The position numbers and the translations under genes were made by a program. 36,380 nt of DNA from positions 1 through 36,380 of the forward strand of contig WTIO01000010.1 of NCBI GenBank assembly GCA_011526365.1. Reading direction: 5' to 3'. This DNA is from Flavobacteriales bacterium. GTDB taxonomy: Bacteria > Bacteroidota > Bacteroidia > Flavobacteriales > Flavobacteriaceae. Under the pieces are notes generated by a model, which saw only the letters and a program-made list of their open reading frames with translations, searched no databases and had not been told where the DNA came from. Positions 8,179 to 16,991 of this stretch are shown piece after piece; the stretch's first letter is position 1, and each line of letters begins with the position of its first letter.

Positions 8179-10042
8179 CCAAGCATATGATGTAATAGTA
8201 GTCGGCGGAGGCCACGCAGGGGCAGAGGCCGCAGCTGCCGCAGCCAATATGGGGTCAAAAACACTGTTGATCACCATGAACCTACAAACCATAGGACAAA
8301 TGTCCTGTAACCCTGCGATGGGCGGAATTGCCAAGGGCCAAATTGTACGCGAAATCGATGCCTTAGGAGGGTATAGCGGTATTGTTTCGGATCGAAGCGC
8401 CATTCAGTTTAAAATGCTCAACCGCTCCAAAGGCCCAGCCATGTGGTCTCCTCGTGTACAATCGGACCGTATGTTGTTTGCGCAATACTGGCGCGAATTA
8501 CTCGAAAAAACGCCCAACCTCGACTTTTACCAAGAAATGGTGGAAGACCTGATTGTTGAAGGAGGAACGGTTAAAGGAATAATTACAAGCTTCGGGTCAA
8601 AAATATTCGCCAAAGCGGTGGTGTTAACCACCGGTACGTTTCTTAATGGTCGTATCCATATTGGGGAAAAAAGCAAAGGAGGCGGTCGTGCGGGAGAAAA
8701 AGCAGCCACAGGACTTACCCGTACCCTAACCGATTGTGGTTTTAGCAGTGGGCGATTAAAAACAGGGACACCCCCGCGTGTGGACGGTCGTTCCCTTAAC
8801 TATAGCCTAATGGAAGAACAGCCCGGAGATCACGATCCAGGGACCTTTTCCTACCTAGAAAACATACAACCCCTCGTCAAGCAACGCAGTTGTCATATTA
8901 CATATACCAACCCCCAAGTACACGAATTGTTGGAAAGCGGTTTTGACCGTTCCCCTATGTTTAATGGGAAGATACAATCCACTGGGCCCCGCTATTGCCC
9001 CTCTATCGAGGACAAAATCCATCGGTTTAGGGACAAAACGCGGCATCAAATTTTTGTTGAGCCCGAAGGCTGGAACACCATAGAAGTTTATGTAAACGGA
9101 TTTAGTACTTCTCTCCCCGATGATGTCCAATACGCTGCTTTATGTTTGGTTCCCGGTTTTGAAGACGTCAAGTTTTTCCGCCCGGGTTATGCCATTGAAT
9201 ACGATTATTTCCCGCCAACACAACTCCAACACAGTTTAGAAACAAAGCTGGTAAAAAACCTGTTTTTTGCAGGGCAAATTAACGGCACCACGGGCTATGA
9301 AGAAGCAGCAGCGCAGGGCCTTATGGCCGGAATTAATGCCCACCGCGCACTGCAAGAGGCGTCCCCTATTGTGCTACAACGCGATCAGGCCTATATCGGG
9401 GTTTTAATTGACGATCTAATTACCAAGGGCACAGAAGAACCCTACCGTATGTTTACCTCACGCGCAGAATATCGCACCCTCCTTCGGCAAGACAATGCAG
9501 ATCAGCGCCTAACACCCCTTGGCCACAGCATCGGCCTTGCTGCAGATGAACGCCTAGCTGTTTTAGATCGCAAGCAAGAAAAAACAATGGCCACCCTACA
9601 GTTCTTGCAACAGCAAAGCTATGTTCCGTCGGAATTGAACCCATTGTTAGAAGAAAAAGGAAGTGCATTAGTGCAACAAGCCGGAAAGTTTGCCAAAGTG
9701 TTGGCCCGACCCAAAATCACCCGTCAGGATTTGCTTTCACAAAATGTCGTAAAGGCATTTATTAAGGACAACGCTATAGCCGATCAGGTCTTTGAACAGG
9801 CGGAAATTCAAATCAAATATTCCGGTTATATCGAAAAAGAAAAGCAACTGGCCCAGAAGATGCAACGGATGGATCACATTAAAATCCCACATGATTTCGA
9901 CTACTATCAGTTGGCCTCACTGTCACACGAAGCAAAAGAAAAACTCACCGAAATACAACCAGTGAATCTCGCTCAAGCCTCACGAATATCGGGAATTAAC
10001 CCAAGTGACATCAGCGTATTACTAGTACATTTAAATAAATAG
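8171..10042 (+). CDS. mnmG: tRNA uridine-5-carboxymethylaminomethyl(34) synthesis enzyme MnmG (GidA)
   Basis: FAD-dependent enzyme that, with the GTPase MnmE, adds the carboxymethylaminomethyl group to U34 of several tRNAs. The 623-residue length is typical. The N-terminal dinucleotide-binding motif GGGHAG spans 12-17. The conserved segment SCNPAMGGIAKG starts at residue 45. Further family blocks include GRIHIGEKSKGGGRAGE, LKTGTPPRVDGR, FAGQINGTTGYEEAAAQG and FTSRAEYR. The C-terminal MnmE/tRNA-binding region ends in SRISGINPSDISVLLVHL. It overlaps ybeY by 8 nt and its stop abuts a parS site; the SAM methyltransferase gene follows after 7 nt. The ybeY-mnmG-methyltransferase run looks like one operon. 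Confidence 0.97.
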   Translation: MFDQAYDVIVVGGGHAGAEAAAAAANMGSKTLLITMNLQTIGQMSCNPAMGGIAKGQIVREIDALGGYSGIVSDRSAIQFKMLNRSKGPAMWSPRVQSDRMLFAQYWRELLEKTPNLDFYQEMVEDLIVEGGTVKGIITSFGSKIFAKAVVLTTGTFLNGRIHIGEKSKGGGRAGEKAATGLTRTLTDCGFSSGRLKTGTPPRVDGRSLNYSLMEEQPGDHDPGTFSYLENIQPLVKQRSCHITYTNPQVHELLESGFDRSPMFNGKIQSTGPRYCPSIEDKIHRFRDKTRHQIFVEPEGWNTIEVYVNGFSTSLPDDVQYAALCLVPGFEDVKFFRPGYAIEYDYFPPTQLQHSLETKLVKNLFFAGQINGTTGYEEAAAQGLMAGINAHRALQEASPIVLQRDQAYIGVLIDDLITKGTEEPYRMFTSRAEYRTLLRQDNADQRLTPLGHSIGLAADERLAVLDRKQEKTMATLQFLQQQSYVPSELNPLLEEKGSALVQQAGKFAKVLARPKITRQDLLSQNVVKAFIKDNAIADQVFEQAEIQIKYSGYIEKEKQLAQKMQRMDHIKIPHDFDYYQLASLSHEAKEKLTEIQPVNLAQASRISGINPSDISVLLVHLNK

Positions 10043-10057
10043 GTTCCACGTGGAACA
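10042..10057 (+). promoter_or_regulatory. parS: parS site (ParB-binding centromere) at the mnmG/methyltransferase junction
   Basis: GGTTCCACGTGGAACA contains the perfect 14-bp palindrome GTTCCACGTGGAAC (10043-10056), a known strong chromosomal parS form. Its first base is the last base of the mnmG TAG stop, and the next gene's GTG start (10050-10052) lies inside it. Together with 8147-8162 it brackets mnmG at a distance of about 1.9 kb. Confidence 0.88.
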
Positions 10058-10907
10058 ACAAACACCCCCCTTTCCGACCAGTGGCCCTTTTGTTGTAAAA
10101 GATCACAGTTTTTCTCAGGAGGACTTTGAGCTCTACTGGGATACCACACGCCTTAGCGCCAAAACCCTGCTCCCTGCAAACACCGATCCTTTAGCCTATT
10201 ATCCACAGGACGACTATATTTCCCATCAAGAACAACCCACAGGGCTTACAGGTGGTCTTTACCGCATGGCACAGCGGTTTATGATGACGTATAAGTACAA
10301 TAAATTACTTCCCCTGTTGCCAAACCAAGCACAGCTTTTGGATTATGGTTGTGGCGTAGGCAGTTTTGCACGCTATTTAACACACCAAGGGCATAGGGTA
10401 TATGGAGTAGAGCCCAATACAAAGGCCAGGCAGCTTGCGATGGACAAAGGGATTCAAGCATTCGCTAGCCTCGAGGCTCTGCACCCGCAATCCTTTGACG
10501 CCATACTCTTATGGCATGTTCTAGAGCACCTACCCGAACCCGAGAAGGCATTACAGGAACTCCATCAGCGGCTGGCTCCAGAGGGGCATTTGGTTCTCGC
10601 TGTTCCCAACCTTCGCAGTGCCGACGCCCAGCACTATGGGGCGTACTGGGCGGCCTATGATGTGCCCAGGCATTTATGGCATTTTTCACAAGGTGGAATA
10701 GCACAGCTCGCAACTCAAACAGGCTTTCGTATTAGGGCAACGTATCCCATGCCTTTGGACGCCTTTTATATCAGTTTACTTTCAGAACACTACAAGGGGA
10801 ACCGTCTGAGTGCGGTGAAGGGCTTTTTTCAAGGATTACGCTCCAATCTAAAAGCACTTTTTACTGGCGAGTTTTCTTCCTTGTTTTACGTTTTGGAAAA
10901 GTGTTAG
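10050..10907 (+). CDS. Class I SAM-dependent methyltransferase
   Basis: The 285-residue protein carries a Methyltransf_23-type fold. The SAM-binding glycine loop LLDYGCGVGSFARYL has its core at D98-G104. The acidic end of strand 2 is YGVEPN, and motif IV is FDAILLWHVLEHLPEPEKAL, followed by LAPEGHLVLAVPN. The substrate is not readable from sequence; relatives with this N-terminal region (ending YYPQDDYISH) are annotated only as methyltransferases. The GTG start at 10050 sits inside a parS palindrome, 7 nt after mnmG, so ParB binding could affect its expression. It is probably in the ybeY-mnmG operon. It converges with holB, the stop codons sharing TTAG (10904-10907). Confidence 0.82.
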   Translation: MEQQTPPFPTSGPFVVKDHSFSQEDFELYWDTTRLSAKTLLPANTDPLAYYPQDDYISHQEQPTGLTGGLYRMAQRFMMTYKYNKLLPLLPNQAQLLDYGCGVGSFARYLTHQGHRVYGVEPNTKARQLAMDKGIQAFASLEALHPQSFDAILLWHVLEHLPEPEKALQELHQRLAPEGHLVLAVPNLRSADAQHYGAYWAAYDVPRHLWHFSQGGIAQLATQTGFRIRATYPMPLDAFYISLLSEHYKGNRLSAVKGFFQGLRSNLKALFTGEFSSLFYVLEKC

Positions 10908-12004
10908 CCTTCTTTTTGGTGCAGCAACCGTGTTAGGCGGAACGCCATATCGGTATATTGAATTTTTCCATTGGCGTTACGGGAAATAAAATACAGTTTG
11001 TCCTGTAAAAGTTGTTGTATTGCTACCAGGTTTTCACTGTGTACAAATGGTGCAAGTTTTTTAATGTCAAAACCTGTTTGGGAGTAAAAAGAACTTAAAC
11101 TCGACGAGCCAAAATTATGAAGCATCGCTTGGCGAATGAGCTCTAATCCAAAGTGTAAAAAATCCAATTGTTGGGGACGTGTTTGTTGGGCAAGGGTTTC
11201 TGCCCATGCCATCAATTCCTGTACCACCCCTTTGTTTTGTTTGGCCCGAAACGCTGCTCTTAAGCCATTTACCCAAAGGACTTCATGGGGATTTTCGCTA
11301 CCAAGCTGGCCGATGCTTTTTAGTGCCTTTTCCCAACTTCCCTCTGCCATTGGAAGAATGCGCTGTACCATTTCTTTTGCTACCCCTTTGGCCGCTAGTG
11401 CTTGTGCCATAGTGGTACTATCAATCCGAGCAAGGCGATGGTTTTGGGCTCGGGAACTTATGGTAGGAAGCAGTTGGTTTGCTGCAGTCGTAACAAAGAT
11501 AAAGTAGGTGTCCTTTGGGGGCTCCTCCAAGGATTTTAGCAGTTTATTTGCTGCAGTAGCATTGATGCGTTCTGCTCCCCAAAGCAATACTACTTTTGCT
11601 CTCCCTAAAAAGGATTTCAGGTGGATTTTCTCTTGTATTTCAACCACCGCATCTTTACCAATAATGCCTTCCTTATTCCCCCCATCAAGATCAGCCATCC
11701 AATCGGCGTAGGAACCATAAGGATTCTCACAAAAACGCAGCCAGGTGGCCAAATCCTCTTGAGGTCTTTGCTTGCTTCCACTTGATGCAACGCTAGGGAA
11801 AAGAAAATGCATGTCCGGATGTTGGATGAGTTTTTCAAAAGTCTCCACTCCCAAAATACGCCCAGCAGTATAGAGCCCTAGCGCCAGACCACCACAGCCA
11901 GATTCGTCTATAAAAACTTGAAAATGAGGAAGTTGTCCGTTTTCAGAGCTATTATCTAAAGTCCTTTTTAGCTGTTCTTGCCCAATTATATTTGCTGCTA
12001 GCAT
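10904..12004 (-). CDS. holB: DNA polymerase III delta' subunit (clamp-loader AAA+ protein)
   Basis: Stator subunit of the clamp loader that opens and loads the beta clamp during replication. The 366-residue product begins with the family-typical IIGQEQLKRTL. It holds the AAA+ blocks WGAERINATAANKLLKSLEEPP (142-163), TYFIFVTT and the SRC-like sensor/arginine segment TISSRAQ (181-187). The Walker A region is degenerate (DESGCGGLALG, 33-43, lacking the GK[TS] ending), consistent with a non-ATP-binding delta' rather than the DnaX motor. A promoter with TTG-N19-TATCTTTG lies only 5 nt from the ATG. It is divergent from pgk. DnaX is excluded by size and the missing P-loop lysine. Confidence 0.88.
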   Translation of the reverse strand: MLAANIIGQEQLKRTLDNSSENGQLPHFQVFIDESGCGGLALGLYTAGRILGVETFEKLIQHPDMHFLFPSVASSGSKQRPQEDLATWLRFCENPYGSYADWMADLDGGNKEGIIGKDAVVEIQEKIHLKSFLGRAKVVLLWGAERINATAANKLLKSLEEPPKDTYFIFVTTAANQLLPTISSRAQNHRLARIDSTTMAQALAAKGVAKEMVQRILPMAEGSWEKALKSIGQLGSENPHEVLWVNGLRAAFRAKQNKGVVQELMAWAETLAQQTRPQQLDFLHFGLELIRQAMLHNFGSSSLSSFYSQTGFDIKKLAPFVHSENLVAIQQLLQDKLYFISRNANGKIQYTDMAFRLTRLLHQKEG

Positions 12005-12009
12005 AGTTT

Positions 12010-12039
12010 CAAAGATACGTTTCCCACACTAATTTGCAA
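12010..12039 (-). promoter_or_regulatory. Promoter for holB (-33 TTG, -7 TATCTTTG)
   Basis: On the minus strand TTG (12037-12039) is followed after exactly 19 nt by TATCTTTG (12010-12017), the canonical Bacteroidota arrangement. Only five bases separate the -7 element from the holB ATG, so the transcript should be nearly leaderless. Confidence 0.7.
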
Positions 12040-12120
12040 CAGCAGAAAAATTCAAACTTAGGCACCATTTTAACACTTTAAAAAAGCCGGTCAAAACCTC
12101 CGTTGGGGCGTATTTTCAAT

Positions 12121-12128
12121 TATTTTTG
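12121..12128 (+). promoter_or_regulatory. -7 promoter element for pgk
   Basis: TATTTTTG matches TAnnTTTG and ends 17 nt before the GTG start at 12146. A TTG at 12103-12105 is closer (15-nt spacing) than the usual 19, so the -33 element is uncertain. Confidence 0.5.
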
Positions 12129-12145
12129 TAGAAAACATACAGCAG

Positions 12146-13333
12146 GTGCAACAATTAGAACAAGCCAATTTTAGAGGAAAAAAAGTATTAGTCCGCGTAG
12201 ATTTTAACGTGCCGTTAAATGAGGCCAAAGAGGTAACGGATGCCACAAGAATAAACGCTGCGAAACCGACAATAGATTATATCCGATCGCAAGGAGGGCG
12301 TTGTATTATCGTAACGCACCTTGGGCGGCCAAAGGGCAACGATCCTGAATTGTCGTTACAACACATCCAAGGAACTGTAGCTCAAATTTTGGGGGCCGAA
12401 GTACATTTTTCTCCCGCTACTGTTGGTGCAGAAGCCTTGGCTGCTGCAAATTCGCTTAAAGATGGAGAAGTGTTGCTCCTAGAAAATGTCCGTTTTCATA
12501 CCGAAGAAACCGCTGGAGAAAAAGGTTTTGCCGCTGCACTAGCTGATTTAGCCGATTTTTATGTCAACGACGCCTTTGGAACAGCGCACCGCGCACACGC
12601 CTCCACCACTGTAGTTGCTTCATTTTTTGAAACAGAGAAATATATGGGGAAACTCCTTGCTCAAGAAGTGGAGGCCCTCAATAAGGTGATAAAGGATGGC
12701 GAATCTCCTGTGTTGGGGATTATTGGTGGCGCAAAAGTGTCGTCTAAATTGACGATTATAGAAAATATGCTCGATGCCTTAGATCATTTAATTATTGGTG
12801 GTGGCATGGTGTACACCTTTATTCACGCGCAAGGAGGGAAAATAGGAACCTCTATTTGTGAACCGGAACTTAAGGATGCTGCACTTCAATTAATGGAAAA
12901 GGCAAAAGCAAAAAACGTACAGCTACACCTACCCGTTGACGTTGTTATTGCTGATGATTTTTCTCCTACAGCAACAACAGCAACGGCTCCAGTAGATCAA
13001 ATTCCCGACGCTTGGATGGCACTAGATGCAGGCCCTAAAAGTCGAGAAGCTTTTGGAGCCCTCGTTTTAGCATCCAAAACAATCTTATGGAATGGTCCTC
13101 TGGGTGTTTTTGAAATGGAATCTTTTGCCTACGGTACTATTGCATTGGGACAAGCCGTGGCCAAAGCAACAGCAAAAGGTGCTTTTTCGTTAGTGGGCGG
13201 AGGGGATTCTGTTGCGGCAGTAAAACAATTCGGCCTGGCAGATCAAATGAGTTATATTTCAACTGGAGGCGGTGCCATGCTAGAGAGTTTAGAAGGCAAA
13301 GAACTGCCCGGCATCAAAGCTTTAAACATCTAA
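12146..13333 (+). CDS. pgk: Phosphoglycerate kinase
   Basis: Glycolytic enzyme transferring phosphate between 1,3-bisphosphoglycerate and ADP in the cytosol. The 395-residue length is normal. Diagnostic segments appear in order: VLVRVDFNVPLNE near the N-terminus, VTHLGRPKG, LLENVRFHTEE, YVNDAFGTAHRAHAST, LGIIGGAKVSSKL, LIIGGGMVYTF, ILWNGPLGVFEME, and the C-terminal GGGDSVAAVKQF nucleotide-phosphate loop with ISTGGGAMLE. The start is GTG at 12146, which gives the normal family N-terminus; no in-frame ATG fits. The DUF4837 lipoprotein follows after 9 nt, probably in the same transcript. Confidence 0.97.
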   Translation: MQQLEQANFRGKKVLVRVDFNVPLNEAKEVTDATRINAAKPTIDYIRSQGGRCIIVTHLGRPKGNDPELSLQHIQGTVAQILGAEVHFSPATVGAEALAAANSLKDGEVLLLENVRFHTEETAGEKGFAAALADLADFYVNDAFGTAHRAHASTTVVASFFETEKYMGKLLAQEVEALNKVIKDGESPVLGIIGGAKVSSKLTIIENMLDALDHLIIGGGMVYTFIHAQGGKIGTSICEPELKDAALQLMEKAKAKNVQLHLPVDVVIADDFSPTATTATAPVDQIPDAWMALDAGPKSREAFGALVLASKTILWNGPLGVFEMESFAYGTIALGQAVAKATAKGAFSLVGGGDSVAAVKQFGLADQMSYISTGGGAMLESLEGKELPGIKALNI

Positions 13334-13342
13334 TACGTATTC

Positions 13343-14323
13343 ATGCACAACAAGTTTCTTCTGATACTTTTTCTTGCCCTACTGGCATGCGAAGAAGGGC
13401 CACAAAAAAACAGAGCCTACGTTCCCAGTTCCAACGGGCGAATAAATACCGTTAGTGTAGTGATGCCCAAAAGCGATTGGAACGGAGCTTTAGGGAAGAG
13501 CGTTCGAGATCAAATAGGAGCAATTTATGAAGGCCTGCCCATTGATGAGCCTCAGTTTACATTTAAATATTTAAACCCCAAGGTATTCACTGACTTTACG
13601 CGGCACAGCAGGAACATCTTGTGGTTTCAAAAAGACACCGCTTCACGCTTTTCCCTGGCTCAAAACCAATTTGCAAAGCCACAAATAGTGGTAAACATTG
13701 TGGGTGAGGACGCCGAAGTACAGGACTTTTATCTAAAAGAAAACGCTGCATTGATTGTTAAAACCCTGCAGGACAACGAGCACAAAGAGAAGCTGCGCCG
13801 TATTCGTAAAGACAGAACAAACGAAAAGGTACTTTCTAAAACCTTTGGGATTCAGTTGGAGTATCCTTCAGCCTACAAAACATTTAAAGAAGCCCAGAAC
13901 TTTGTATGGATACAAAAACCTATTCAAAAAGGCCATTTAAACCTTGCGGTGTACAGCCTTCCGCTTAACGCGATGAAGGGAAAAGTAAATGAACGGATCC
14001 TTTCTATTCGCGATTCTATAGGGAAATTGCATATTCCTGGGCGCTTGCCCAACACTCATATGAGCAACGAAGAAGCGTATTTGCCCTACTTTTACAAAAC
14101 CAAATTAAAAGGACAAACCACCTATTTAACCAAAGGCATGTGGGATGTTGCGGGCGATTATATGGCAGGCCCGTTTGTCAATTATACCCTCTTAGATCAA
14201 GCCAATAAAAGGTGGTTGGTAATTGAGGGCTTTGCTTTTGCCCCATCCGTCAGCAAGCGAGAATATATGTTTGAACTCAACACGATTATTCGTTCGCTCA
14301 GGTTTGTAAACAAAAAGAATTAA
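13343..14323 (+). CDS. DUF4837 family lipoprotein
   Basis: The 326-residue product opens with a lipoprotein signal peptide ([16 protein letters not shown]) with lipobox cysteine 16, so it should be anchored in the outer or inner membrane facing the periplasm. The body matches what I recall of DUF4837, a Bacteroidota family of unknown function: [18 protein letters not shown], a [18 protein letters not shown] block and a C-terminal [13 protein letters not shown]...[16 protein letters not shown] segment. No catalytic motif is evident. It follows pgk by 9 nt and converges with tatA, sharing TTAA (14320-14323) for both stops. Confidence 0.82.
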   Translation: MHNKFLLILFLALLACEEGPQKNRAYVPSSNGRINTVSVVMPKSDWNGALGKSVRDQIGAIYEGLPIDEPQFTFKYLNPKVFTDFTRHSRNILWFQKDTASRFSLAQNQFAKPQIVVNIVGEDAEVQDFYLKENAALIVKTLQDNEHKEKLRRIRKDRTNEKVLSKTFGIQLEYPSAYKTFKEAQNFVWIQKPIQKGHLNLAVYSLPLNAMKGKVNERILSIRDSIGKLHIPGRLPNTHMSNEEAYLPYFYKTKLKGQTTYLTKGMWDVAGDYMAGPFVNYTLLDQANKRWLVIEGFAFAPSVSKREYMFELNTIIRSLRFVNKKN

Positions 14324-14526
14324 TCCTCTTTTTTAGCGTCTTTGTCAATTGCTTTGGAAGCGTTTTCTTCCTCGTCTTTTGTGGCATTTTTAAATTCTTT
14401 AATACCGCTTCCGAGGCCGCGCATCAATTCCGGAATTTTGCGCCCACCAAAAAGCAATAAAACCACTGCTATTATGAGAATGATTTGTGGTCCGCCGATC
14501 ATGCCTAGTAGAATTGTCATCGCCAT
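14320..14526 (-). CDS. tatA: Sec-independent twin-arginine translocase subunit TatA
   Basis: Small pore-forming subunit of the Tat system exporting folded proteins. The 68-residue product has one N-terminal membrane helix ([12 protein letters not shown], about 15-26), then the hallmark [20 protein letters not shown] hinge and amphipathic helix, then an acidic, lysine-rich tail. ATG 14526 (MAMT) is preferred; ATG 14520 is also possible. A TTG-N18-TACATTTG promoter is upstream. The longer reading frame to 14631 is rejected because it would run through that promoter. TatB would look similar, but length and hinge favour TatA/E. TatC is not in the window. Confidence 0.92.
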   Translation of the reverse strand: MAMTILLGMIGGPQIILIIAVVLLLFGGRKIPELMRGLGSGIKEFKNATKDEEENASKAIDKDAKKED

Positions 14527-14542
14527 GTGTTTATTATTTATA

Positions 14543-14571
14543 CAAATGTAACCATTTCGGGGAAACCGCAA
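14543..14571 (-). promoter_or_regulatory. Promoter for tatA (-33 TTG, -7 TACATTTG)
   Basis: On the minus strand TTG (14569-14571), an 18-nt spacer and TACATTTG (14543-14550) lie 16 nt upstream of the tatA ATG at 14526. The -7 element is an exact consensus match. Confidence 0.6.
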
Positions 14572-14611
14572 CCGAAAATAGAAAGCACAGTGTTTGCGTT
14601 TATGAATGCAG

Positions 14612-14619
14612 TATATTTG
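14612..14619 (+). promoter_or_regulatory. -7 promoter element for the M23 peptidase operon
   Basis: TATATTTG, an exact consensus match, ends 5 nt before the ATG at 14625. It supports that start and implies a very short or absent leader. Confidence 0.6.
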
Positions 14620-14624
14620 TACAC

Positions 14625-15497
14625 ATGGCAAAAGAAAAAAAGAAACGTAAAAAACTGCTGCAAAAGCTTCTTAATCGCTACCGTTTGGTGGTTATTAACG
14701 AGACAACTTTTGAGGAAGAGTCTTTTTTCCGTCTGAGCCGTCTAAATGTGATTATTGCTGCCATCATGCTCTTTTTTGCTTTGTTCACCCTCAGCTTTTT
14801 ATTCGTAGCATATACGCCATTAAAGGAATTGATTCCCGGAAAATCTTCAGCGGCATTACGACAGGAGGCTTTAAAAAACAGAGATCTTTTGGATTCTATC
14901 ATGAAGCAGCAAGAATTTCAGGCACGCTACATCAATGCCCTACGCGGTTTAATGGTTGGTGAGGTAGATTTTATTAACCCAGAAACCGATGTGTTATCTG
15001 CCACCAATGACAGTATAAAAATGGTACCCATTGAGTCCAACACTTCAGATTCAATACTGCGTCAGCAAGTAGCACAAGAAGACAAGTACAACGTGCTTGA
15101 GAGTGGTGTTACCCCCACGCGAAGTCTTCTTTTCCCTCCTGCACAGGGGCCCATTTCACAAGAATACGATGTCAATAAAAAGCATTACGCAGTAGATATC
15201 GTGCTGCAAGAAAATACCCCCATAAAGGCCATCGCAGCAGGTATCGTTATTTTTGCCGAATGGACGGCAGAAACGGGATATGTGATTATGATAGAACATC
15301 AAAACAGCATGCTATCCATCTACAAGCACAACGCTACATTAACCAAACAACAAGGGGATTTGGTGACCTCCGGTGAAGTAATTGCCACGGCAGGCAATAC
15401 AGGAGAATACACAACAGGATTTCACCTACATTTTGAATTATGGTCTGAAGGCTACCCCCTTAATCCTAACGATGTAATTGATTTTGCTCAAAACTAA
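14625..15497 (+). CDS. M23 (LytM-like) peptidoglycan metallopeptidase, membrane anchored
   Basis: The 290-residue protein has a basic cytoplasmic N-terminus ([19 protein letters not shown]), one membrane helix (about 41-63), a periplasmic linker and a C-terminal LytM/M23 domain. All zinc-site and catalytic histidines of the family are present: HYAVD (His187, Asp191), YKH (His235) and HLHFEL (His267, His269). It is therefore probably an active cell-wall endopeptidase cutting peptide cross-links. I chose ATG 14625 because it follows a -7 element by 5 nt; upstream codons would read through the tatA/M23 divergent promoters. The GH3 gene follows after 3 nt, an arrangement I recall as common in flavobacteria. 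Confidence 0.92.
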   Translation: MAKEKKKRKKLLQKLLNRYRLVVINETTFEEESFFRLSRLNVIIAAIMLFFALFTLSFLFVAYTPLKELIPGKSSAALRQEALKNRDLLDSIMKQQEFQARYINALRGLMVGEVDFINPETDVLSATNDSIKMVPIESNTSDSILRQQVAQEDKYNVLESGVTPTRSLLFPPAQGPISQEYDVNKKHYAVDIVLQENTPIKAIAAGIVIFAEWTAETGYVIMIEHQNSMLSIYKHNATLTKQQGDLVTSGEVIATAGNTGEYTTGFHLHFELWSEGYPLNPNDVIDFAQN

Positions 15498-15500
15498 TTC

Positions 15501-16988
15501 ATGAAAAAAATTGCAGCAAAGTGGTTTGCTACTTATATACACCATAAAAATCAATCTTGGATTAAGGATCCCATAGGAGCACAACAACGCACTTTTGAGG
15601 ACCTTATCACCAAAGCGAAAACAACCCTTTTTGGGAAGGACCACAATTTTGATAGCATTACGTCTTATGCCGATTTTAAAAAACAGGTGCCCGTTTGCGA
15701 TTATGAAGGCCTCCGCCCATATTTAGAAAAAATGGTAGCGGGAGAAGCAGATATTCTTTGGCCTGGGCGACCGCTGTATTTTGCCAAAACCAGTGGTACA
15801 ACCTCTGGAGCCAAATACATTCCTATTTCAAAGGAATCTATGCCCAGTCACACTACTGCAGCCCGTGATGCAATACTAAATTACATTCATGAAACCGGAA
15901 ACACAGATTTTGTAACAGGCAAACAGATTTTTCTCCAAGGCAGTCCTGAACTCGACACTACCAATGGGATTCCAACAGGACGGCTGTCGGGCATAGCAGC
16001 ACATTATGTGCCCAGCTATTTACAACAAAACCGTATGCCAAGTTGGGAAACCAACTGTATAGACGATTGGGAAACCAAAGTTGATGCTATTATAAAAGAA
16101 ACCCTCCCAGAAAACATGACCCTCATAGCGGGAATCCCCTCTTGGGTGCAGATGTATTTTGAACGACTGATGGAGGAAAATAAGCAACTAGTAGGCAGCA
16201 TTTTCCCCAACTTTTCTCTTTTTGTTTATGGCGGAGTTAATTTTGACCCCTACAAAAACCTTTTTGCACAAATGATTGGCAGAACCGTGGACAGCATTGA
16301 ACTTTTTCCTGCTTCAGAAGGGTTTTTTGCCTATCAAGATTGCCAGGACCACAAAGGCTTATTGCTCCTAACGAACAATGGAATTTTTTATGAATTCATA
16401 AAAGTCGAAACGTTCTACGAGGAAGCTCCCCAACGCTACTCCCTTGAAGAGGTTGAAATTGGAGTAAACTATGTGTTGATATTAAACACCAATGCAGGCT
16501 TATGGGGTTACAATATCGGCGATACAGTTCGTTTTGTTAGCACCTCTCCCTATCGTGTAGTAGTCACAGGTCGCATAAAGCATTACATTTCCGCTTTTGG
16601 CGAACACGTCATTGGGAAAGAAGTGGAAACAGCATTAAATGCCGCCTTACAAGACCAAACTGCGGCGGTTAGAGAATTTACCGTAGCCCCACAAATTGAT
16701 CCCCCATCAGGACTGCCCTACCACCAGTGGTATATAGAGTTTGAACAGCCCCCAAAAGACTTAGCCCGTTTTGCTCAAACAATTGACGTGGCACTGCGGG
16801 AACAAAATATTTATTATAACGACCTCCGCAAAGGCAGTGTACTACGCGACTTGGTGATTAGTCCAGTGCAAGCCGGAGGCTTTCAAACCTATATGAAAAA
16901 AATAGGAAAGCTTGGCGGGCAAAATAAAGTTCCACGATTAAAAAACGATCGTTCCATTGCGGATTCACTGCCTATTGAAGAAAATTAA
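15501..16988 (+). CDS. GH3 auxin-responsive promoter family protein (acyl-acid amido synthetase-like)
   Basis: The 495-residue product belongs to the GH3 branch of the ANL adenylating superfamily, which in plants joins amino acids to acyl acids via an acyl-adenylate. The phosphate-binding motif KTSGTTSGAK lies at about 96-105. Other family blocks are FPNFSLFVYGGVNFDPY, ELFPASEGFFAYQ, LWGYNIGDTVRFVS and the C-terminal hinge RIKHYISAFGEHVIGKEVE. The bacterial substrate is unknown. It sits 3 nt after the M23 peptidase and 3 nt before the glycosyltransferase, so it is part of one operon of envelope-related genes. Confidence 0.9.
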   Translation: MKKIAAKWFATYIHHKNQSWIKDPIGAQQRTFEDLITKAKTTLFGKDHNFDSITSYADFKKQVPVCDYEGLRPYLEKMVAGEADILWPGRPLYFAKTSGTTSGAKYIPISKESMPSHTTAARDAILNYIHETGNTDFVTGKQIFLQGSPELDTTNGIPTGRLSGIAAHYVPSYLQQNRMPSWETNCIDDWETKVDAIIKETLPENMTLIAGIPSWVQMYFERLMEENKQLVGSIFPNFSLFVYGGVNFDPYKNLFAQMIGRTVDSIELFPASEGFFAYQDCQDHKGLLLLTNNGIFYEFIKVETFYEEAPQRYSLEEVEIGVNYVLILNTNAGLWGYNIGDTVRFVSTSPYRVVVTGRIKHYISAFGEHVIGKEVETALNAALQDQTAAVREFTVAPQIDPPSGLPYHQWYIEFEQPPKDLARFAQTIDVALREQNIYYNDLRKGSVLRDLVISPVQAGGFQTYMKKIGKLGGQNKVPRLKNDRSIADSLPIEEN

Positions 16989-16991
16989 ACC

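Noticed and set aside
14527-14631. Longer TatA with 35 extra N-terminal residues
   Set aside because: TatA starts directly before its membrane helix, and the extra codons cover its own and the divergent promoter.
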